In this document: one piece after another, positions 1 through 8,060 of the stretch
How the letters are laid out: each line of letters starts with the position of its first letter
Position numbering within the stretch: position 1 is the stretch's first letter
NCBI RefSeq assembly: GCF_004134825.1
Contig: NZ_SDPN01000011.1
Location: forward strand, 1-64,000
DNA length: 64,000 bases
DNA from: Agromyces albus
GTDB lineage: Bacteria > Actinomycetota > Actinomycetes > Actinomycetales > Microbacteriaceae
Direction: 5' to 3'
The notes under the pieces: model-generated
What the model was told of the DNA's origin: nothing
Database searches by the model: none
What the model saw: only the letters and a program-made list of their open reading frames with translations
Translations under genes and position numbers: made by a program

Positions 1-30
1 AGCGGATGCCGCGAGGGCACGTCGGGTCAT
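1..30 (-). CDS. Start of the gene after efeU (probable EfeO-like protein), cut by window edge
   Basis: Ten codons are visible, starting at the ATG at 30 and reading MTRRALAASA. A GGAG ribosome site lies just upstream inside efeU, and the ATG overlaps the efeU stop codon as ATGA, so the two are translationally coupled. The basic start followed by alanines looks like the beginning of a signal peptide. In known efeUOB operons the gene after the permease encodes the periplasmic or lipoprotein EfeO, so that identity is an inference from position only. Confidence 0.55.
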   Translation of the reverse strand, partial: MTRRALAASA

Positions 31-893
31 GTGTTGCTCCTGATCGGGGTGGAGGTGGGGGTGGGCGTGGGGGTGGGCGTGGTGGGAGTGGTGCGCTGCT
101 GCAGCATGCCGAGGTAGAGCGCCGTCGTGATGGCGACGTAGCCGAGCCATCCGATGGCCTGCGCCCACGTGGGCTCGGGCGTGAAGTTGAAGATGCCGCC
201 GAGCAGCGTGCCGTACCAGCTGCCGGGCGGCACGGCGGCGACGAGGCTGAACGCGGGCTCACCCCAGCCAGGAATGACGGATGCCTCCTGCAGGTCGCCG
301 ATGCCGTAGGCGAGCACGCCGGCGGCGACGAGCACGAGGAAGAGCCCGGTCCAGGTGAAGAAGACGGAGAGGTTGAAGCGAACGAGTCCACGTGAGATGC
401 CCCACGAGATGGCCACCGCGGTGAGGATGCCGAGCACTGCGCCGGTCGTCCCGAGCACGGGATCGCTGCCTCCGGCGACGTTGGCCCACACGAAGAGGGC
501 GGTCTCGATGCCCTCGCGGCCGACGGCGAGCGCGCCGAGCAGCACGATCGCGAACCACGAGCGGTCGACCGCGGCATCCACTTGGCCGCGGAGCTCCTTC
601 GACAGACCGGCGCCGTGCGTGCCCATCCAGAAGATCATCCAGGTGACGAGGGCCACCGCGACGATCGAGAGCGTGCCGCCGAGGATCTCCTGCGCCTGGA
701 AGCTCAGCGCGTAAGGACCCCATGTCAGGATCGCACCGACGCCGAGCGAGATCGCCACGGCGATGCCGATGCCGAACCAGAGCCGGCCGAACAGGTCGCG
801 GCGCTCGATCTTGCCGAGGTAGGCGATGAGGATGCCGACGATGAGCCCTGCTTCGAGGCCTTCGCGAAGGCCGATCAGGTAGTTGGCGAGCAC
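27..893 (-). CDS. efeU: Iron permease EfeU, FTR1 family
   Basis: Predicted membrane permease for iron uptake, 288 residues. Two family motifs of the REGxE type are visible, REGLE at residues 10-14 and REGIE at 126-130; these glutamates carry iron in the FTR1/EfeU family. Seven or so hydrophobic segments fill the rest, and the C-terminus is a Thr/Pro repeat tail. I chose the GTG at 893, which is preceded by GGGAG at proper spacing and puts the first REGLE helix at the N-terminus; a longer reading from an ATG at 929 would cross the iron-box operator. It is coupled (ATGA) to the next gene. In the family EfeU works with the proteins EfeO and EfeB, of which only the start of one possible partner is in view. 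Confidence 0.88.
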   Translation of the reverse strand: MLANYLIGLREGLEAGLIVGILIAYLGKIERRDLFGRLWFGIGIAVAISLGVGAILTWGPYALSFQAQEILGGTLSIVAVALVTWMIFWMGTHGAGLSKELRGQVDAAVDRSWFAIVLLGALAVGREGIETALFVWANVAGGSDPVLGTTGAVLGILTAVAISWGISRGLVRFNLSVFFTWTGLFLVLVAAGVLAYGIGDLQEASVIPGWGEPAFSLVAAVPPGSWYGTLLGGIFNFTPEPTWAQAIGWLGYVAITTALYLGMLQQRTTPTTPTPTPTPTSTPIRSNT

Positions 894-922
894 GCGCGTC
901 TCCCGGAACGGAACGAGTGGAT

Positions 923-941
923 TTAGCAAAGGCTAACCTAA
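923..941 (-). promoter_or_regulatory. IdeR/DtxR-like iron box upstream of efeU
   Basis: Read on the - strand this is TTAGGTTAGCCTTTGCTAA, which I count as matching about 15 of 19 positions of the usual IdeR/DtxR box (TTAGGTTAGGCTAACCTAA). It lies about 30 bases before the efeU start, the right place for an iron-dependent repressor to block transcription. Inference from sequence similarity. Confidence 0.7.
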
Positions 942-1000
942 CCTCACGGATGTCGCGAACCGGGCGTGAACCGCTCGAGGCGAGGGCGTAGCGTGGAGAC

Positions 1001-3163
1001 GTGCTGACCCCTCCCACAACCGAGAAGCGACCCATCCAGCGCGTGCACCACGGCGACACCGTGGTCGACGACTACGAGTGGCTCCGAGAGAAGGACGATC
1101 CGGCCGTCGTCGCGCACCTTCACCACGAGAACGCCTACACGAAGGCGAAGACCGAGCACCTCGCGATCCTCCAGGAGCAGATCTTCGAGGAGATCAAGGC
1201 GCGCACCAAGGAGACCGACCTCAGCGTGCCGCACCGCGAGGGCGAGTGGTGGTACTACTCCCGCACGGTCGAGGGCGAGCAATACGCCATCCACTGCCGC
1301 GCCCCGATCGCCGGTCCAGACGACTGGGAGCCGCCGGTGCTGCCCGCCGCCGGCGAAGACGAGCTGACGGATGCCGCGAGCGGCACCCTTCCCGGCGAGC
1401 AGGTGCTCCTCGACGACAATGCCGAGGCCGCGGACCACGACTTCTACTCGCTCGGCAGCTTCGACGTGACGACCGACGGATCCACGCTCCTCTACGCGAT
1501 CGACACCGAGGGCGACGAGCGTTACACGATCCGCTTGCGCGCGATCGACGGCACCGACCGTGCGTACACCGACGTCATCGAGGGCACGGCCGCCGGCGCC
1601 GTCTTCGACCCGAGCGGGCGCTACCTCTTCTATGCGACCGTCGACGAGTCGTGGCGGCCCGACACGATCTGGCGGCACGAGGTCGGCACCGCGGCATCCG
1701 ACGACGTCTCGGTCTTCCACGAGCCCGATGAGCGCTTCTGGCTCGGCGTCGGCCTCACCCGCAGCCGAAAGTACCTCGTGATCGAGGCGGGCTCGAACAT
1801 CACGAGCGAGACCTGGCTGCTCGACACCGCCGACCCGACCGGCGAGTTCGGGGTCGTGTGGCCGCGCAAGGACGGTGTCGAGTACGACGTCGACCACATC
1901 GTGGCCGGCGGCAGGGATCGCCTGCTCATCGTGCACAACGACGGCGCCGTGAACTTCGAACTCGTGAGCGTCGCGGCATCCGACCCTCAAGGCGACCGGC
2001 GGATGCTTCTGCCGCACAATCCCGAGGTGCGACTCGAGGGCGTCGACGCGTTCCGCGACTTCGTCGCCGTCGAGTACCGCCGCGAGGGCCTGCCCCGCGT
2101 CGCCATCGCGAAGGTGCCGCCCACCGGCGTGCCGGCCGACGCACGTGCCGACGACACCCTGCACGAGCTCACCTTCGACGAGGAGCTCTTCTCGGTGGGC
2201 GTGGGCGGCAACTCCTCGTGGGAGCAGCCGACACTGCGCATCGGCTACACGAGCTTCGTGACGCCCTCGACCGTGTACGACATCGTCGTGGCGAACGGTG
2301 AGCGGCGGCTCCGCAAGCGCCAGCCCGTGCTCGGCGACTACGACCCCGCGCGCTACACGCAGCGACGGGAGTGGGCGATCGCCGACGACGGCACGCGCAT
2401 CCCGGTGTCGCTCGTGTACCGGCACGATCTCGTGAACCTCGGCGATCCCGCGCCGACGCTGCTCTACGGCTATGGCTCGTACGAGCACTCCATCGACCCG
2501 GGCTTCGGCATCCCCCGCCTCTCGCTGCTCGATCGCGGCATGATCTTCGCGGTCGCGCACGTGCGCGGCGGCGGCGAGATGGGCCGGCTCTGGTACGAGA
2601 ACGGCAAGAAGCTCGAGAAGCGCAACACCTTCACCGACTTCGTCGCCGTTGCCCGCCACCTCATCGACAACGACATCACCGCTCCCGATCGGCTCGTCGC
2701 CCAGGGCGGCAGCGCCGGCGGTCTGCTGATGGGCGCTGTGGCGAACATGGCGCCGCGCTACTTCAGCGGCATCCTCGCCGAGGTGCCGTTCGTCGACCCG
2801 CTCACGTCGATCCTCGACCCCTCGCTCCCCCTCACGGTGATCGAGTGGGACGAGTGGGGCGACCCGCTGCACGACGCCGAGGTGTACGCCTACATGAAGT
2901 CGTACTCCCCCATCGAGAACGTGCATGAGAACCACTACCCGCGCATCCTCGCGGTGACCTCGCTGAACGACACGCGAGTGCTCTACGTGGAGCCCGCGAA
3001 GTGGGTGGCGCGGTTGCGCGAGTGCGGCGCCGACCCGCTGCTGAAGATCGAGATGGCGGCCGGTCACGGCGGCGTCTCGGGGCGCTACAGCGCGTGGCGC
3101 GAGCGGGCGTTCGCGTACGCGTGGGTCATCGACGCTGCGGGAGCGCACCCGAGCGGGGAGTAG
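1001..3163 (+). CDS. ptrB: Oligopeptidase B, S9 serine peptidase
   Basis: Cytoplasmic peptidase of the prolyl oligopeptidase family that in known members cuts short peptides after Arg or Lys. It is 720 residues, the normal length: an N-terminal beta-propeller (about 75-410) and a C-terminal alpha/beta hydrolase domain. The nucleophile sits in GGSAGG (Ser571), and the expected partners are Asp657 in SLNDTRV and His689 in AAGHGG. The start is a GTG with a GGAG site five bases upstream. It stands alone, divergent from efeU and followed by an oxidoreductase on the same strand. Confidence 0.93.
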   Translation: MLTPPTTEKRPIQRVHHGDTVVDDYEWLREKDDPAVVAHLHHENAYTKAKTEHLAILQEQIFEEIKARTKETDLSVPHREGEWWYYSRTVEGEQYAIHCRAPIAGPDDWEPPVLPAAGEDELTDAASGTLPGEQVLLDDNAEAADHDFYSLGSFDVTTDGSTLLYAIDTEGDERYTIRLRAIDGTDRAYTDVIEGTAAGAVFDPSGRYLFYATVDESWRPDTIWRHEVGTAASDDVSVFHEPDERFWLGVGLTRSRKYLVIEAGSNITSETWLLDTADPTGEFGVVWPRKDGVEYDVDHIVAGGRDRLLIVHNDGAVNFELVSVAASDPQGDRRMLLPHNPEVRLEGVDAFRDFVAVEYRREGLPRVAIAKVPPTGVPADARADDTLHELTFDEELFSVGVGGNSSWEQPTLRIGYTSFVTPSTVYDIVVANGERRLRKRQPVLGDYDPARYTQRREWAIADDGTRIPVSLVYRHDLVNLGDPAPTLLYGYGSYEHSIDPGFGIPRLSLLDRGMIFAVAHVRGGGEMGRLWYENGKKLEKRNTFTDFVAVARHLIDNDITAPDRLVAQGGSAGGLLMGAVANMAPRYFSGILAEVPFVDPLTSILDPSLPLTVIEWDEWGDPLHDAEVYAYMKSYSPIENVHENHYPRILAVTSLNDTRVLYVEPAKWVARLRECGADPLLKIEMAAGHGGVSGRYSAWRERAFAYAWVIDAAGAHPSGE

Positions 3164-3257
3164 CGGTTGCGGCCCGAAACGCACGTATGCGAAGGGATGA
3201 ATTCCGCGCTGAGCGAGCAACCTTTCGCGTGTCAGAGGCCGCTGACAGACTGACGGA

Positions 3258-4577
3258 ATGACCATCCTCTCCCAGTTGAGTGAGCGTGTTCCAGGCCGGG
3301 CGCATGGCCCCGGCGCAACCCACTATGACGCCGGCCGCACCGTGTTCGCGGGCGTCGGCGAACCCGACGCCGTCGTTCGTCCGCACACGGCCGACGAGGT
3401 CGCGATCGCCGTGAGCCTCGCCGCAGCAGCCGGCCTGCCCATCGCGGTCCGCAGCGGCGGCCACGGCATGGTGCCGGTCGACGACGGGCTCATCGTCGAC
3501 CTCGCCGAGTTCACCTCGATCGACGTCGGAGCCGACGGCGTCGTCACCGTCGGCGGCGGCGCGCGGTGGGGCGACGTCGCCGAGGCTCTCGCCGAACATG
3601 GGCTCGGCATCAGCTCGGGCGACACACGCGATGTCGGCGTCGGCGGGCTCGCGCTCGGGGGCGGCATCGGATGGCTCGTGCGGGAGCATGGCCTCACGGT
3701 CGACGCGGTTCGCGAGGTCGAGCTCGTCACCGCGGCGGGCGAGGTGCTCACGGTCAACGCCGACGAGCACCCCGACGTGTTCTGGGCGCTTCGCGGGGGC
3801 GGGGGCAACTTCGGGGTCGTGACGCGGTTCGTCTTCCAGGCGTCCCCCGCCGACGGTCTCGTCGGCGGGCACGTGCAGTTCGACCAGTCCGAGATTCCCG
3901 CGGTGCTTCGGGCTTGGCGCGACGTCATGCGTGCCGGGCCCGATGAGCTCAACTCGACGCTCCTCGTGCTTCCGCCGTTCTCCCCCGAGATGCCGGCCGG
4001 TCCGCAGCTCGCCGTCGCACTCCGCGGCAGCGAAGAGCAGCTGCGCGAGCTGCTCGAGCCGCTGCTGTCGCTCCCGTCGGTGACCAACGTCTCGCTTGCG
4101 CCGGTCGCCTATGGAGACCTGCTCGAAGACGCCCCGCCCGGGCGTCCGCCGTTCCAGTTCATCGGTGGCAACGGGTTCGTGCCCGACCTCTCCGATGAGG
4201 CGCTCGACGCGATCGCCGGCGCGTTCGATCGCGAGGTGCCGACGATGATCCTGCTCCGTGCGCTCGGCGGGGCGTTCTCCCGAGTCGCTCCCGATGCCAC
4301 GGCGATCGCCCACCGCGACGCCGAGGCGCTGCTCATCGTGAACGGTCTGCTCCCGGGCGACGCCACGCCCGAGCAGGTGGCGGCAGCGAAGGTCGGCAGC
4401 GATGCCGCTCTCGCCTTCACGACCGGCATCTACGGCAACTTCTCGGTCGAGCGGGGCGACGAGGTCATTCAGGCGATGTATCCGCCGGCGACGCTCGAGC
4501 GGTTGCGCCGCGTGAAGGCCGAGCTCGACCCGGGCAACGTGTTCCGGCAGAACCACAACATCACGCCCGCCGGCTGA
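3258..4577 (+). CDS. FAD-linked oxidoreductase of the berberine-bridge/PCMH type
   Basis: Predicted flavoenzyme of 439 residues oxidising an unknown alcohol or sugar-like substrate. The N-terminal half is a PCMH FAD-binding domain with the RSGGHG motif; His69 is the residue that binds FAD covalently in this family. The second cysteine used for bicovalent attachment in plant BBE enzymes is not seen, the matching region reading GGGGNFG. The C-terminus has the BBE-domain ending NVFRQNHNI. No signal peptide is evident, so it is probably cytoplasmic. Substrate cannot be told from sequence. Confidence 0.85.
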   Translation: MTILSQLSERVPGRAHGPGATHYDAGRTVFAGVGEPDAVVRPHTADEVAIAVSLAAAAGLPIAVRSGGHGMVPVDDGLIVDLAEFTSIDVGADGVVTVGGGARWGDVAEALAEHGLGISSGDTRDVGVGGLALGGGIGWLVREHGLTVDAVREVELVTAAGEVLTVNADEHPDVFWALRGGGGNFGVVTRFVFQASPADGLVGGHVQFDQSEIPAVLRAWRDVMRAGPDELNSTLLVLPPFSPEMPAGPQLAVALRGSEEQLRELLEPLLSLPSVTNVSLAPVAYGDLLEDAPPGRPPFQFIGGNGFVPDLSDEALDAIAGAFDREVPTMILLRALGGAFSRVAPDATAIAHRDAEALLIVNGLLPGDATPEQVAAAKVGSDAALAFTTGIYGNFSVERGDEVIQAMYPPATLERLRRVKAELDPGNVFRQNHNITPAG

Positions 4578-4587
4578 GCACGAGGGC

Positions 4588-4614
4588 GGCGGCGGTCGGG
4601 GCGACCCGGCCGCC
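4588..4614. terminator. Hairpin between convergent genes
   Basis: GGCGGC, then GGTCG-GGG-CGACC, then (after two bases) GCCGCC form a GC-rich stem-loop between the 3' ends of the converging genes ending at 4577 and 4634. There is no T-tract, so it may act on both strands as a weak or factor-assisted terminator. Confidence 0.45.
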
Positions 4615-4633
4615 GACCCTCGGGCTCGGCAGC

Positions 4634-5251
4634 TCAGTCGATAGGCGGATCCTCGTGCAGGTCGGTGTCGAGCGCGACGTGGGCCCAGCGGGTGAACGTC
4701 ACCTCGAGGTCGGCCCGCATCGGCGCGCAGAGCAGCGGACCCGCCCATGCCGCGCCGGCGGTGAACGGCGCGACCCGCAGCGTGCGCCATCCGCTCGACT
4801 CGGTGCGCGCCCGCAGCACCACGGCGTCGCCGGCGACCCCGGCGCGGCTCGCCCGGATGGTCACGAGCTGTCCGGCCCACTCGGGCACCGGTGCGAGCGA
4901 CCAGTCCGAGACGCCGTTCGTGACGACCGCGCCGAGGTGCAACACTCCGTCAGACACCTCGAGGCCTGACTTGATCCACTGCTCGGGTCCGACGTGCAGC
5001 ATGAGGCCCGCCTGGTCGTAGAGAGCGGTGAGGCTCGAGGCGTCGAAGGTCACCTCGACCGCGACATCCGTGGGCCAGTCGGCGAGCAGGGCATGGCCGT
5101 TGTCGTGCACGAAGCCGTAGTGCGTCGTGCGCCAGAAGTCGCTGTCTTCGATCGCGGTCGCGGTGAGTGCGCCGTCGGCTGTTCGCGTTGCGGCCGGCTC
5201 TCGCGTCCATTTGCCGGCGGTCCAGTCGAGCGTTCCCAGTTCATGCGCCAT
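4634..5251 (-). CDS. DUF1349 family protein
   Basis: 205-residue soluble protein resembling the DUF1349 (regulation of enolase 1-like) family, a concanavalin-like beta-sandwich found alone or joined to carbohydrate-active domains. Typical features seen are the early Trp-rich region and the segment around AGLMLHVGPEQWIKSGLE, characteristic of the fold. No signal peptide or membrane segment. The biochemical role of the family is not established. The start is the ATG at 5251; a GTG two codons upstream is possible. Confidence 0.75.
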   Translation of the reverse strand: MAHELGTLDWTAGKWTREPAATRTADGALTATAIEDSDFWRTTHYGFVHDNGHALLADWPTDVAVEVTFDASSLTALYDQAGLMLHVGPEQWIKSGLEVSDGVLHLGAVVTNGVSDWSLAPVPEWAGQLVTIRASRAGVAGDAVVLRARTESSGWRTLRVAPFTAGAAWAGPLLCAPMRADLEVTFTRWAHVALDTDLHEDPPID

Positions 5252-5278
5252 GCTCACACCGTATCGAAGGCGGTCGCG

Positions 5279-6055
5279 CTACGAGGTGGTCGTCGAGGGC
5301 GCGGCCTCGGTCGCCTCGATGCGCACCGGCGCCGGCTCCGGCTCCGGCTCCGGCTTCAGCACCGGCTCCGGCTCCGGCTCCGCCAACTGAACCGGCAACA
5401 GCCAGCGCACGAGCGCCAACCCGAGCACCGCGCCCGCGAGCTGTGCAGCGATGAACCACGGCGCCGAGCTCGGTGCGATGCCCGCGAAGCTGTCGCTGAA
5501 GATGCGACCGATCGTGATTGCGGGGTTCGCGAAGCTCGTGGAGCTCGTGAAGAAGTAGGCCGAGCCGATGTAGGCGGCGACGACCGTCGCTGCGAGGTGC
5601 GCGCGCCCCGAGCGCACGAGCGCGAAGATCGCGAGGATCAGTCCGGCGGTGGCCACGACCTCGGCGACGAGGTGGCCGGGCGTCACGCGATCGGTCGTGC
5701 TGATCGAGGCCGCCGCGGCGTCGAACATGACGTTCGCGAGCATCGCGCCGGCGATGCATCCGGCGATCTGCGCTGCGATGTAGGCGCCAACCTCGCGCGC
5801 ACTCCGGTGCCCGAGCACGAGGTCGACGAGCGAGACCGCGGGGTTGAAGTGCGCGCCGCTGATCGGGCCGAGGACGGTGATCAGCACGAAGAGCCCGAGG
5901 GCCGTCGAGACCGCGTTGATGAGCAACTGCACACCGACGTCGCTCGAGAGGCCCGTGGCGGCGATGCCCGAACCGACGACGATCGCCGCGAGCAGCATGG
6001 CGCCGAGGAACTCGGTCGCAACCCGGCGGGTCACGGCCGCGACGGGCGCGCTCAC
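5279..6055 (-). CDS. aqpS: Aquaglyceroporin of an arsenic locus (AqpS-like)
   Basis: MIP-family channel, 258 residues, with about six membrane segments and both NPA boxes (HFNPAV near residue 70 and SFANPAI near 180). Its GTG start overlaps the stop of the arsR gene (GTGA), so the two are translated together. Channels in this position (known case: Sinorhizobium AqpS) let arsenite made by arsenate reductase leak out, replacing a pump; that role is inferred from context. The C-terminus carries an unusual tail of about 35 residues rich in Glu-Pro repeats after the last membrane segment. No separate ArsB or Acr3 pump is present in the window. Confidence 0.87.
   Translation of the reverse strand: MSAPVAAVTRRVATEFLGAMLLAAIVVGSGIAATGLSSDVGVQLLINAVSTALGLFVLITVLGPISGAHFNPAVSLVDLVLGHRSAREVGAYIAAQIAGCIAGAMLANVMFDAAAASISTTDRVTPGHLVAEVVATAGLILAIFALVRSGRAHLAATVVAAYIGSAYFFTSSTSFANPAITIGRIFSDSFAGIAPSSAPWFIAAQLAGAVLGLALVRWLLPVQLAEPEPEPVLKPEPEPEPAPVRIEATEAAPSTTTS
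5331..5383. repeat. GGCTCC hexamer repeats coding the Glu-Pro tail of the aquaporin
   Basis: Tandem GGCTCC/GGCTTC units, interrupted once, encode the repeated Glu-Pro stretch at the C-terminus of the channel. Low-complexity and likely to vary in length between strains. Confidence 0.8.
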
Positions 6056-6435
6056 ACCGAGACCAGCGGTGCGGCGACGGCCTCGAGCGCACCCGGTACG
6101 AGCCGGTAGTACGCCCACGTGCCGCGCTTCGAGCGCGAGAGGAAGCCCGCCTCGGTGAGGATCTTCAAGTGATGCGAGACGGTCGGCTGGCTCAAGCCCA
6201 CGGGTTCGGTGAGGTCGCAGACGCACGCCTCGTGCCCCTCGGAGGCGGCCACGATCGACACGAGGCGCAAGCGCACCGGGTCGGCGAGGGCCTTGAGCCG
6301 GCGCGCGAAGGCCTCGGCGTCGGCGGGGGTGATCGTCTCGCGGGTGAGCGGCCCGCAGCATGCGGCATCCGGCGCCGAACCGATTGCGATGGCGGCGGTC
6401 TCGCGCGTGACGAGGGGCAGGTCGATGGTGGTCAC
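6052..6435 (-). CDS. arsR: ArsR/SmtB family arsenic repressor
   Basis: 127-residue winged-helix repressor. The arsenite-sensing motif CVCDL is present (Cys71 and Cys73), and there is an extra Cys26-Cys27 pair near the N-terminus, recalling the N-terminal cysteine pair of Corynebacterium ArsR. The recognition helix region reads SQPTVSHHLKIL. It heads a two-gene operon with the aquaporin and is divergent from the flavoprotein at 6523, with a long inverted repeat between them that is the likely operator. Confidence 0.93.
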   Translation of the reverse strand: MTTIDLPLVTRETAAIAIGSAPDAACCGPLTRETITPADAEAFARRLKALADPVRLRLVSIVAASEGHEACVCDLTEPVGLSQPTVSHHLKILTEAGFLSRSKRGTWAYYRLVPGALEAVAAPLVSV

Positions 6436-6454
6436 GAAGCGAGTCTAGCGGAAT

Positions 6455-6506
6455 ATTGACATCCGTCGATATAGTGACCAAACTCTGTATATCGACGAAC
6501 GTCAAT
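6455..6506. promoter_or_regulatory. Divergent ArsR operator/promoter region
   Basis: Two 19-base arms, ATTGACATCCGTCGATATA (6455-6473) and TATATCGACGAACGTCAAT (6488-6506), are inverted copies matching at 17 positions with 14 bases between. Each arm also holds its own GAC-N4-GTC dyad, so each could bind one ArsR dimer. The pair covers the promoters of both arsR (-) and the flavoprotein gene (+). Confidence 0.8.
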
Positions 6507-6522
6507 GAACGAAGGACAGCGG

Positions 6523-7884
6523 ATGACCCTGATCGACCTCACCACGCCGAAGCCGATCGCCTCCCGACTGCAGGGGCTCCCAGTCGCCATCATCGGCGCC
6601 GGTCCGATCGGCCTCGCGACGGCCGCGAACCTCACCGACCGCGGCATCGACTTCGTGGTGCTCGAGGCGGGCGACCGCATCGGCGCGAGCGTGCTCGAGT
6701 GGGGGCACATACGGCTCTTCTCGCCGTGGAAGCACCTCGTCGACCCGGTCTCGCGGCGCCTGCTCGCCGACACCGGCTGGACCGAGCCGCCCGCCGACTC
6801 GCTGCCGACCGGCGCCGAACTCATCGAACGCTTCCTCACGCCGCTCGCCGCGCTGCCCGCGATCGCGTCGCGCACCCGGTTCACTGCGACCGTGTCAGAT
6901 GTCACGCGCGAGGGCATGGACCGCACCCGCACCGCGGGCCGCGCGCAGGCTCCGTTCCTGCTTCGCGTGCACACGCCGGCCGGCATCGAGGAGCTCACCG
7001 CGCGCGCGGTCGTCGACGCCTCGGGCACCTACCGCACGCCGAACAGCCTCGGCTCGTCGGGCCTCGATCCGCTGGGCCTCCCCGAGGTCGCCGATCTCGT
7101 GAGCCACGCGCTGCCCGACGTGCTCGGCCGCGAACGCGCCGCCTTCGCCGGCCGTCACACGGTCGTCGTCGGGGCCGGGCACTCGGCTGCCAACACACTG
7201 CTCAACCTCGCGGACCTCGCCGAGCAGGAGCCGGGCACTCGCATCACCTGGGTCATCCGCAACGCCACGGCGGCACGCGTCTCGACCTCGCCCGACGACG
7301 AGCTGAAGGCCCGCGCCACGATCGGCATTCGCGTCGATGCGCTCGTCGACGCCGGCCGCATCGAGCTCGTCGATCGTTTCGAGATCGTGCGCCTCGAGCG
7401 CACTGTCGCCGACTCGGCCGCCGACGCCACCGCCGCGTCTGCGGGAGCCGCGCGAATCACGGGCCGCCGCGGCGACGGCCTCGAGACCATCGTCGCCGAT
7501 CGCATCGTGAACGCCACGGGCTTCCGCCCGAACCTCGACATGCTGCGCGAGATCCGCCTCGAGCTCGACGAGATCGTCGAGGCGCCGCGCCGCCTGGCCC
7601 CGCTCATCGACCCGAACCTGCACAGCTGCGGCACGGTCGAGCCGCACGGCTTCGCCGAGCTCACCCAGCCCGAGCGCGACTTCTTCATCGTGGGCATGAA
7701 GAGCTACGGCCGCGCGCCGACCTTCCTGCTCGCGACGGGCTACGAGCAGGTGCGTTCGATCTCGGCGTGGCTCGCGGGCGACCAAGCCGCGGCGCGCAAC
7801 GTCGAGCTCGTGCTCCCGGCGACCGGCGTGTGCTCGACGGATGCCGCGCCCGATGCCGGCCGCGGCGCCAGCTGCTGCGGGTGA
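6523..7884 (+). CDS. Arsenic-locus flavoprotein monooxygenase-like enzyme (ArsO-like)
   Basis: 453-residue FAD/NAD(P)-dependent oxidoreductase. An FAD-binding GAGPIG lies near residue 25 and a second nucleotide motif GAGHSA near 222, as in flavin monooxygenases and related enzymes. It is divergent from arsR and shares its operator, so arsenic-linked expression is likely. The C-terminus ends in a cysteine-bearing tail (GVCSTD, then SCCG), which could bind a metalloid; that is a guess. Similar genes in ars clusters are called ArsO, but the reaction is unknown. I start at the ATG at 6523, which follows GAAGGA, and not at the ATG at 6505, which lies in the operator and lacks a ribosome site. Confidence 0.8.
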   Translation: MTLIDLTTPKPIASRLQGLPVAIIGAGPIGLATAANLTDRGIDFVVLEAGDRIGASVLEWGHIRLFSPWKHLVDPVSRRLLADTGWTEPPADSLPTGAELIERFLTPLAALPAIASRTRFTATVSDVTREGMDRTRTAGRAQAPFLLRVHTPAGIEELTARAVVDASGTYRTPNSLGSSGLDPLGLPEVADLVSHALPDVLGRERAAFAGRHTVVVGAGHSAANTLLNLADLAEQEPGTRITWVIRNATAARVSTSPDDELKARATIGIRVDALVDAGRIELVDRFEIVRLERTVADSAADATAASAGAARITGRRGDGLETIVADRIVNATGFRPNLDMLREIRLELDEIVEAPRRLAPLIDPNLHSCGTVEPHGFAELTQPERDFFIVGMKSYGRAPTFLLATGYEQVRSISAWLAGDQAAARNVELVLPATGVCSTDAAPDAGRGASCCG

Positions 7885-8044
7885 CCAGGGGCGCCTGTCG
7901 GGATGGTCATCCCCGGGGCTCATGTGAGATCTGCCTCACGTGAGGCGCGATTGACATGAGCCGAATGGCACATCGGTGAGGCGGCGCGTCAGTGCCGGGA
8001 GCGCGGCGCGCGGGTCATCGTCGGGTGATCCCGTGACCAGTCGA

Positions 8045-8060
8045 ATAGACTTCGGTCTAT
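8045..8060 (+). promoter_or_regulatory. Operator overlapping the start of the arsR-arsC fusion gene
   Basis: ATAGAC-TTCG-GTCTAT is a perfect inverted repeat that runs into the ATG at 8059. The same element recurs before arsC at 8995. TAGACT at 8047 could also be a -10 box, which would make the mRNA leaderless. Probable autoregulatory site. Confidence 0.65.

Noticed and set aside
944-3265. Very long open frame (773 codons) on the - strand opposite oligopeptidase B
   Set aside because: Rich in His, Asp, Val and Arg as expected from the antisense of a high-GC gene, with no known motifs; the + strand gene has all catalytic residues.
5279-6505. Reading the aquaporin as a 408-residue protein from 6505
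   Set aside because: The first 150 codons overlap arsR in another frame; the GTG at 6055 gives a normal-length channel coupled to arsR.
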